19,205 bases of DNA, taken from the NCBI GenBank assembly GCA_041621405.1, contig JBFKAV010000057.1, positions 1 to 19,205 of the forward strand, read 5' to 3'. A program made the position numbers and the translations under genes. Under the pieces are notes generated by a model. It did no database searches. It had not been told where the DNA came from and saw only the letters and a list, made by a program, of their open reading frames with translations. Source of the DNA: JBFKAV01 sp041621405 (GTDB lineage Bacteria; Pseudomonadota; Alphaproteobacteria; Rhodobacterales; Rhodobacteraceae). Shown here in pieces: positions 14,044 to 19,205 of the stretch. The stretch's first letter is position 1. Every line of letters begins with the position of its first letter.

Positions 14044-17000
14044 ATGCCCGAGTTCAAGAAGATCCTGATCGCCAACCGCGGCGAGATCGCGATCCGGGTG
14101 ATGCGCGCGGCGAACGAACTCGGCAAGCGCACGGTCGCCGTCTACGCCGAGGAGGACAAGCTCTCGCTCCACCGCTTCAAGGCCGACGAGGCCTACCGCA
14201 TCGGTGCCGGTCTCGGCCCGGTCCAAGCCTACCTGTCGATCCCCGAGATCATCCGCGTTGCAAAGGATGCAGGCGCCGACGCGATCCACCCGGGCTATGG
14301 CCTGCTTTCCGAGAACCCCGACTTCGTCGACGCCTGCCAGAAGGCCAGCATCGCCTTCATCGGCCCCACTGCCGAGACCATGCGCCGCCTGGGCGACAAG
14401 GCCTCGGCCCGAAAGGTCGCGATCGCGGCGGGGGTGCCGGTCGTTCCGGCGACCGAGGTCCTCGGCGACGATATGGACGAGGTCGCGCGCCAGGCCGAGG
14501 AGATCGGCTATCCGCTGATGCTGAAGGCCTCCTGGGGCGGCGGTGGCCGGGGGATGCGGCCGATTCTGAAGCCCGCGGAACTCGCCGAGAAGGTCCGCGA
14601 GGGCCGCCGCGAGGCCGAGGCCGCCTTCGGCAATGGCGAGGGCTACCTGGAGAAGATGATCCTCCGCGCCCGCCACGTCGAGGTGCAGATCATCGGCGAC
14701 AAGGAGGGCAACATCTATCACCTTTGGGAGCGCGACTGCTCGGTCCAGCGGCGCAACCAGAAGGTTGTCGAACGCGCCCCCGCCCCCTATCTCTCGCCGG
14801 CCCAGCGCGAGGAGCTCTGCAACCTCGGCAAGAAGGTCGCCGAGGCGGTGAACTACGAATGCGCGGGCACCATCGAGTTCCTGATGGATATGGAGTCCGG
14901 CGAGTTCTACTTCATCGAGGTGAACCCGCGGATCCAGGTCGAGCACACGGTGACCGAGGAGGTCACCGGGATCGACATTGTCCAGGCGCAGATCAAGGTG
15001 GCCGAGGGCAAGAGCCTCGTCGAGGCCACCGGCACCGCCTCGCAGCAGGACGTGAAGCTGAACGGCCACGCCATCCAGTGCCGGATCACCACCGAGGACC
15101 CGCTCAACAACTTCATCCCCGACTACGGCCGGATCACCGCATACCGGGGCGCCACGGGCATGGGCATCCGGCTCGACGGCGGCACCGCCTATTCCGGCGC
15201 GGTGATCACCCGCTATTACGATTCGCTCCTGGAGAAGGTCACCGCCTGGGCGCCAACGCCCGAGGCCGCGATAGCGCGCATGGACCGGGCGCTGCGCGAG
15301 TTCCGCATCCGCGGCGTGGCGACCAACATCTCCTTCGTGGAGAACCTTCTCAAGAACCCCGATTTTCTCAGCAATGCCTATCACACCAGGTTCATCGACG
15401 AGACGCCGGAGCTCTTCACGTTCAAGAAGCGCCGGGACCGGGCGACGAAGATCCTGACCTACATCGCCGACGTCACCGTCAACGGCCATCCAGAAACCAA
15501 GGGCCGCCCGATGCCCTCGCCCGAGGCGCGGCTGCCAAAGCCCCCGGCGCTCCGCGCCGATCCGGCGCCCGGAGCCAAGCAGCTCCTCGACGAGAAGGGA
15601 CCCAAGGCGGTGGCCGACTGGATGCTGGCGCAGAGCCAGGTCCTCGTCACCGACACCACGATGCGCGACGCGCCGCAATCGCTTCTGGCCACCCGGATGC
15701 GCTCGATCGACATGATCCGCGTGGCGCCGGCCTATGCGGCGAACCTGCCGAACCTGTTCTCGGTCGAATGCTGGGGCGGGGCCACCTTCGACGTCGCCTA
15801 CCGGTTCCTGCAGGAATGCCCCTGGCAGCGGCTGCGCGATCTCAGGCGGGCGATGCCGAACACGCTCCTGCAGATGCTCTTCCGCGGCGCCAACGGCGTC
15901 GGCTACACCAATTATCCCGACAACGTCGTGAAGTTCTTCGTGGCTCAGGCCGCCGAGACCGGCGTCGACCTGTTCCGGGTGTTCGACGCGCTGAACTGGG
16001 TCGAGAACATGCGCGTCGCCATGGACGCGGTCCTGGAGTCCGGCAAGATCCTCGAGGGCGCGATCTGCTACACCGGCGAGATGCTCGACCCCGAGCGCTC
16101 GAAATACGACCTCAAGTACTACCTCAGCATGGCCCGGGAGCTCCGCGATGCCGGCGCCCACATCATCGGGCTGAAGGACATGGCGGGGCTCTTGAAGCCG
16201 ACCACCGCGCGGATCCTCGTCAAGGCGCTGAAGGAGGAGATCGGCCTGCCCGTCCACCTCCACACCCACGACACCGCCGGCATCGCCAGCGGCACGATCC
16301 TCGCCGCCGCCGAGGCCGGCGTGGACGCGGTCGACGCGGCGATGGATTCGCTTTCGGGCAACACGAGCCAGGCCACCCTCGGCACAGTGGTCGAATCGCT
16401 CCGCCACACCGACAGACCGACCGGGCTCGACATCGGCGCGATCCGTGAGATCTCGAACTACTGGGAACAGGTCCGCGCCCATTACGCCGCCTTCGAGAGC
16501 GGCATGCAGTCGCCCGCCTCGGAGGTCTATCTCCACGAGATGCCGGGCGGCCAGTTCACCAACCTCAAGGCGCAGGCGCGTTCGCTCGGCCTCGAGGAGC
16601 GCTGGCACAAGGTGGCCGAGGCCTATGCCGAGGTGAACCTCATGTTCGGCGACATCGTGAAGGTCACGCCATCGTCGAAGACCGTGGGCGACATGGCGCT
16701 GATGATGGTCGCCCAGGGCCTGACCCGCGCTGACGTCGAGAACCCCGACAAGGACGTGGCCTTCCCCGAGTCGGTCGTCGAGATGATGAAGGGCGTCCTC
16801 GGCCAGCCTCCGGGCGGCTGGCCGAAGGCATTGCAGAAGAAGGTGCTGAAGGGCGAGACACCGATCACCGACCGCCCCGGCCTGCACGCTGCGCCGGTCG
16901 ACATCGAGCAGACACGCGCGAAGCTGATCGAGGAGCTCGAGGGGTTCAAGGTCGACGACGAGGACCTGAACGGCTACCTGATGTATCCCAAGGTCTTCCT

Positions 17001-17484
17001 CGACTACATGGGCCGCCACCGGATCTACGGGCCCGTGCGCACCCTGCCGACCCGCACCTTCTTCTACGGCATGGAGCCGGGAGAGGAGATCGAGGCCGAG
17101 ATCGACCCCGGCAAGACGCTCGAGATCCGCCTCCAGGCCGTCGGCGAGACCGACGATCGCGGCGAGGTCCGGGTGTTCTTCGAGCTGAACGGCCAGCCCC
17201 GGGTGGTCCGGATTGCGAACCGCACCGTGCAGGCGTCCACGGAGGTGCGGCCGAAGGCCCAGATCGGCAACCCAAACCAGATCGGCGCGCCGATGCCGGG
17301 TGCGGTCTCGACCATCGCCGTGCGCGAGGGCCAGGCGGTGAAGCCCGGCGACATCCTGCTGACCATCGAGGCGATGAAGATGGAGACCGGGCTTTATGCC
17401 GAACGCGAAGGCACGGTGAAGGCGATCCATGTCCAGCCGGGCGGCCAGATCGACGCCAAGGACCTGCTGATCGAGCTCGGCTGA
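14044..17484 (+). CDS. pyc: pyruvate carboxylase (single chain, biotin-dependent)
   Basis: A 1146-residue cytosolic enzyme carboxylating pyruvate to oxaloacetate, the anaplerotic entry to the TCA cycle. Domain order: biotin carboxylase (about 1-455) with the N-terminal ILIANRGEIA, the glycine-rich ATP-grasp loop SWGGGGRGM and HPGYGLLSEN; carboxyltransferase (about 530-830) with DTTMRD (537-542), the Lys711 (GLKDMAG) expected to be carboxylated, and the metal-binding HLHTHD; then the linker and a biotinyl domain with EAMKMET, biotin on Lys1112, 34 residues from the end. The ATG at 14044 has GGGAGG exactly 9 nt upstream. The ATG at 14035 touches that sequence, and the open frame back to 13825 has no family character. 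It shares one base with the next gene. Confidence 0.97.
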   Translation: MPEFKKILIANRGEIAIRVMRAANELGKRTVAVYAEEDKLSLHRFKADEAYRIGAGLGPVQAYLSIPEIIRVAKDAGADAIHPGYGLLSENPDFVDACQKASIAFIGPTAETMRRLGDKASARKVAIAAGVPVVPATEVLGDDMDEVARQAEEIGYPLMLKASWGGGGRGMRPILKPAELAEKVREGRREAEAAFGNGEGYLEKMILRARHVEVQIIGDKEGNIYHLWERDCSVQRRNQKVVERAPAPYLSPAQREELCNLGKKVAEAVNYECAGTIEFLMDMESGEFYFIEVNPRIQVEHTVTEEVTGIDIVQAQIKVAEGKSLVEATGTASQQDVKLNGHAIQCRITTEDPLNNFIPDYGRITAYRGATGMGIRLDGGTAYSGAVITRYYDSLLEKVTAWAPTPEAAIARMDRALREFRIRGVATNISFVENLLKNPDFLSNAYHTRFIDETPELFTFKKRRDRATKILTYIADVTVNGHPETKGRPMPSPEARLPKPPALRADPAPGAKQLLDEKGPKAVADWMLAQSQVLVTDTTMRDAPQSLLATRMRSIDMIRVAPAYAANLPNLFSVECWGGATFDVAYRFLQECPWQRLRDLRRAMPNTLLQMLFRGANGVGYTNYPDNVVKFFVAQAAETGVDLFRVFDALNWVENMRVAMDAVLESGKILEGAICYTGEMLDPERSKYDLKYYLSMARELRDAGAHIIGLKDMAGLLKPTTARILVKALKEEIGLPVHLHTHDTAGIASGTILAAAEAGVDAVDAAMDSLSGNTSQATLGTVVESLRHTDRPTGLDIGAIREISNYWEQVRAHYAAFESGMQSPASEVYLHEMPGGQFTNLKAQARSLGLEERWHKVAEAYAEVNLMFGDIVKVTPSSKTVGDMALMMVAQGLTRADVENPDKDVAFPESVVEMMKGVLGQPPGGWPKALQKKVLKGETPITDRPGLHAAPVDIEQTRAKLIEELEGFKVDDEDLNGYLMYPKVFLDYMGRHRIYGPVRTLPTRTFFYGMEPGEEIEAEIDPGKTLEIRLQAVGETDDRGEVRVFFELNGQPRVVRIANRTVQASTEVRPKAQIGNPNQIGAPMPGAVSTIAVREGQAVKPGDILLTIEAMKMETGLYAEREGTVKAIHVQPGGQIDAKDLLIELG

Positions 17485-18026
17485 TGCCGGAGCGGCTCGC
17501 GCTCGTGGCGCTCATCGTCCCCGACTACAACGAGGCACTGGCGTTCTTTGTCGGCCGGCTCGGATTCGAGCTTCGCGAGGACAGCGCGCTCGGCGGCGGC
17601 AAGCGCTGGGTGCGGATCGGGCTGCCGGGAGCAGCCACCGAGATCCTGCTCGCCCGCGCCCTGGGCGACGCGCAGACGGCCGCGATCGGCAACCAGGGCG
17701 GCGGGCGGGTCTGGCTTTTCCTGAAGACCGCGGACTTCGACCGCAACTTCGCCGCTTTCACCGCCGCCGGCGTGAGGTTCGAGGCGCCGCCGCGCGACGA
17801 ACCCTATGGTCGCGTCGCCGTCTTCAGCGACCCGTGGGGCAACCGGTGGGACCTGATCCAGCAGCCCCGCCCGGACCGCGCCGCGCCGCGCGCGACCCCT
17901 AGCCCGGCCCGCTCCTCCGGACCGGCACCGGAGCGCTCCCGCCCGTCGTCGCCCCCTGGCGGCGGCTCCTCCCGTTGGGCCCGGAGCCGCGCGGGGCCCG
18001 CGCGGCGACTCCGCCCTCCTCCCTGA
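17484..18026 (+). CDS. VOC-family (glyoxalase/bleomycin-resistance fold) protein
   Basis: Residues 1-128 form one vicinal-oxygen-chelate domain: a first beta-alpha-beta unit with DYNEALAFFVGRLGFEL (14-30), then GGGRVWLFLKTADFD (72-86), and the closing strand VAVFSDPWGNRWDLIQ (111-126), which is highly typical. The substrate is unknown. The ATG overlaps the pyc stop by one base (TGATG), so it is probably translated by coupling with pyc; such small VOC genes are often unrelated in function to their partner. Residues 129-180 are an Arg/Pro/Ser/Gly-rich tail without family character, running through strong hairpins. The functional protein may be only about 130 residues, with the tail a run-on caused by a lost stop or a frameshift; a TAG stands at 17900-17902 in another frame. 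Confidence 0.82.
   Translation: MPERLALVALIVPDYNEALAFFVGRLGFELREDSALGGGKRWVRIGLPGAATEILLARALGDAQTAAIGNQGGGRVWLFLKTADFDRNFAAFTAAGVRFEAPPRDEPYGRVAVFSDPWGNRWDLIQQPRPDRAAPRATPSPARSSGPAPERSRPSSPPGGGSSRWARSRAGPARRLRPPP
17982..18012. repeat. long GC-rich hairpin at the end of the VOC frame
   Basis: GCCGCGCGGG (17986-17995) and CCCGCGCGGC (17997-18006) form a perfect palindrome around one G. The stem can be extended by CGGAG/CTCCG with a small bulge. A competing hairpin uses GCGGCTCC (about 17962-17969) with GGAGCCGC (17983-17990), so the two folds exclude each other. There is no T-tract. The arms match those of the repeat upstream of pyc. Confidence 0.7.
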
Positions 18027-18049
18027 GCGAACCGCCAAAGAGACCGATG

Positions 18050-18082
18050 CCTACGGCGGGGATATTTCCGACCGGAAGAATG
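18050..18082 (+). repeat. dispersed Rhodobacterales GGGGATATTT element
   Basis: CCTACGGCGGGGATATTT followed by CCGACCGGAAGAATG. From memory, variants of C-GGCGGGGATATTT-N-GAAGAA occur many times between genes in Rhodobacterales genomes, often just after coding regions. Only one copy lies in this window, so its repeat nature is recalled, not shown here. Confidence 0.4.
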
Positions 18083-18190
18083 CCAGACCGCGCGTTGCCG
18101 GCCCGGCCGTACCGGTCGGGGCGCGAATCCCGGTTCCATCGCCGCGCGTCCTGTGGCACCGCTCAGGCGATCTGCTGCGGAGGGCAGCCC

Positions 18191-19003
18191 ATGCACAAGC
18201 TCCTCGTGATGACCGATCTTCATATCGTCGAGGAGGGCGGCTCGATCATCGGTCTCGACCCGCTCGCCCGCTTCGGCGAGGCGCTCGATCACGCGCTCGC
18301 CCGCCACCCCGATGCCGAGGTGCTGATCCTGATGGGCGATCTCGCCCACAACGGCGGTCCGGCCGAATACGCGCGCCTCGCCGGCGCGGTCGCCGGCCTG
18401 CCGCTGCCGGTGCTGCCGATGCTCGGCAACCACGACCGCCGCGAGGCCTTCCTCGAGGCCTTTCCGGACGCACCGCGCACCGCCTCGGGCCACGTCCAGG
18501 CCGTGCGCGACCTCTCGCACCACCGGATCGTCACCCTCGACACGCTCGACGGCCCGCCCTACCGCGCGGGCCACCATGCCGGGTTGCTCTGCGACCGGCG
18601 CCGTGCCTGGCTCGTCGAAGCGCTGGCAGCGGCGGAGGGGCGGCTGCCGCTGGTCTTCTCCCACCACCCTCCTTACCCCGTCGGGATCCCGGGTATGGAC
18701 GCAATCCCGCTCGTCGAGGGCGAGGACCTGATCCCGCTTCTGGCACGGCACGGAGCGCATCTCTTCTGCGGCCATGTCCACCGCACGATCTCCGGCAGCC
18801 GCGGCGGCGTGCCCTGGACGATGTTCAAGAGCACCTGCCACCAGGGGCCGCTCGACCTCGTGGCGGTCGATTCCTCGCTTTCGATCGACGAGCCCGGCGC
18901 CTATGGCGTTCTGCTTCTGCCCGAGGACGGCGTGATCGCCCATTCCGAGGACGTGCTTGCCGACGCCGTCATTGCACAGGATGCAGGATCGGCCACGGTT
19001 TGA
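18191..19003 (+). CDS. calcineurin-like metallophosphoesterase (CpdA-like)
   Basis: A 270-residue soluble binuclear metallophosphoesterase. The full metal-ligand set is present: D9-L-H11 (TDLH), D50 in GDLAHNG (49-55), N80-H81 in GNHD (79-82), H158/H159 in SHHPP, and G-H195-V-H197 in CGHVHR. Length and motif spacing resemble class III cyclic-nucleotide phosphodiesterases such as CpdA and glycerophosphodiesterase-type GpdQ enzymes; the sequence does not decide between cAMP, phosphodiesters or other substrates. GGAGGG lies about 6-9 nt before the ATG and fixes the start, although the frame is open back to 17975. It lies 164 bp after the VOC frame and about 130 bp before a tRNA gene, and is probably transcribed alone. 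Confidence 0.88.
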   Translation: MHKLLVMTDLHIVEEGGSIIGLDPLARFGEALDHALARHPDAEVLILMGDLAHNGGPAEYARLAGAVAGLPLPVLPMLGNHDRREAFLEAFPDAPRTASGHVQAVRDLSHHRIVTLDTLDGPPYRAGHHAGLLCDRRRAWLVEALAAAEGRLPLVFSHHPPYPVGIPGMDAIPLVEGEDLIPLLARHGAHLFCGHVHRTISGSRGGVPWTMFKSTCHQGPLDLVAVDSSLSIDEPGAYGVLLLPEDGVIAHSEDVLADAVIAQDAGSATV

Positions 19004-19083
19004 TCCCGGAGAGAGGTCGGAACCGCCCCGCGGGCGCTTGAGGACGCGGCCGCGGAAATTCGCGGGCGTTGGCGATTTCCCCC

Positions 19084-19111
19084 TTGCGGCGCTCGGTCGG
19101 GGTTTGTAAAT
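19084..19111 (+). promoter_or_regulatory. promoter of tRNA-Gly
   Basis: TTGCGG (19084-19089) and GTAAAT (19106-19111) with a 16-nt spacer lie 19 nt before the mature 5' end of the tRNA, a fitting distance for a tRNA promoter with a short processed leader. Confidence 0.45.
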
Positions 19112-19130
19112 GACCGCACACCCAAAGGAC

Positions 19131-19205
19131 GCGGGCGTAGCTCAGGGGTAGAGCATTACCTTGCCAAGGTAAGGGTCGTGAGTTCGAATCTCATCGCCCG
19201 CTCCA
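19131..19205 (+). tRNA. tRNA-Gly (anticodon GCC)
   Basis: A complete 75-nt cloverleaf. The acceptor arms GCGGGCG (19131-19137) and CGCCCGC (19195-19201) pair perfectly, with T as discriminator and an encoded CCA at 19203-19205. The D-arm has GGGGTAGAGC and the T-loop TTCGAAT. The anticodon stem TTACC/GGTAA encloses TTGCCAA, giving anticodon GCC at 19163-19165, which reads GGC/GGU glycine codons. The gene ends exactly at the window edge. Confidence 0.97.

Noticed and set aside
14008..17430. 1140-codon open frame antisense to pyc
   Set aside because: A shadow frame produced by GC-rich codon bias opposite a textbook pyruvate carboxylase; rich in His/Arg/Gly/Leu with no recognisable domain.
18015..18023. 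Another CCTCCTCCC near the end of the VOC frame
   Set aside because: It is not in a hairpin loop and is not followed by a terminator, so it lacks the features of a cuckoo-type RNA; the motif is easy to meet in GC-rich sequence.
19055..19082. Bulged hairpin after the phosphoesterase gene (GGAAATTCGC/GCGATTTCC)
   Set aside because: It could end the transcript, but the stem has a bulge and the tail is CCCCTT rather than a T run, so it is not called a terminator.
1..19205. CRISPR array, insertion sequence, prophage or defence island
   Set aside because: No spaced repeat arrays, transposase, integrase or toxin-like genes appear in any frame; the gene content is housekeeping.

Overview
The window comes from a high-GC alphaproteobacterium, most likely of the Rhodobacterales (Rhodobacter/Paracoccus relatives). 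Four things point there: the protein sequences; an alphaproteobacterial-type SOS box (GTTC-N7-GTTC) in front of uvrD; an mraZ leader laid out like the UpsM leader of Rhodobacter sphaeroides; and a small RNA with CCUCCUCCC hairpin loops of the CcsR/cuckoo type known from that group. Family assignments rest on reading motifs by eye; no database was searched.

Layout. 1-149 holds no gene that I can support. 150-1362 carries a divergent pair: a short-chain dehydrogenase (minus) and a YciI-like small protein (plus). 1388-9058 is the 5' half of a division/cell-wall (dcw) cluster on the minus strand, in the order mraZ-rsmH-ftsL-ftsI-murE-murF-mraY. Its genes overlap or lie 0-17 nt apart, so it is almost certainly one operon. 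It stops after mraY; the usual murD, ftsW, murG and so on do not follow.

9059-10049 is a 1-kb, relatively AT-rich intergenic region with no credible protein gene but rich in RNA signals. On the minus strand there is a long mraZ leader with an internal intrinsic terminator (UpsM-like sRNA), behind a promoter overlapped by three helically phased TGGRA repeats (candidate MraZ operator). On the plus strand there is a cuckoo-type sRNA with two CCUCCUCCC-loop hairpins, a third hairpin as terminator, its own promoter-like sequence and upstream CTGC/GCAG dyads.

10050-12413 is uvrD/pcrA (minus), with an SOS box inside its promoter region. Divergent from it is an FMN-dependent alpha-hydroxy-acid (L-lactate type) dehydrogenase, apparently with a leaderless start, followed by a complete single-chain pyruvate carboxylase and a translationally coupled VOC-family gene. 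Lactate-to-pyruvate oxidation followed by pyruvate carboxylation to oxaloacetate makes a sensible metabolic neighbourhood. The last part holds a metallophosphoesterase and a complete tRNA-Gly(GCC) ending at the window edge.

The most interesting part is 9059-10049: two small RNAs of different classes transcribed divergently from one spacer, one wired into the cell-wall operon and the other carrying anti-Shine-Dalgarno loops. No CRISPR array, insertion sequence, phage gene or defence system was seen.
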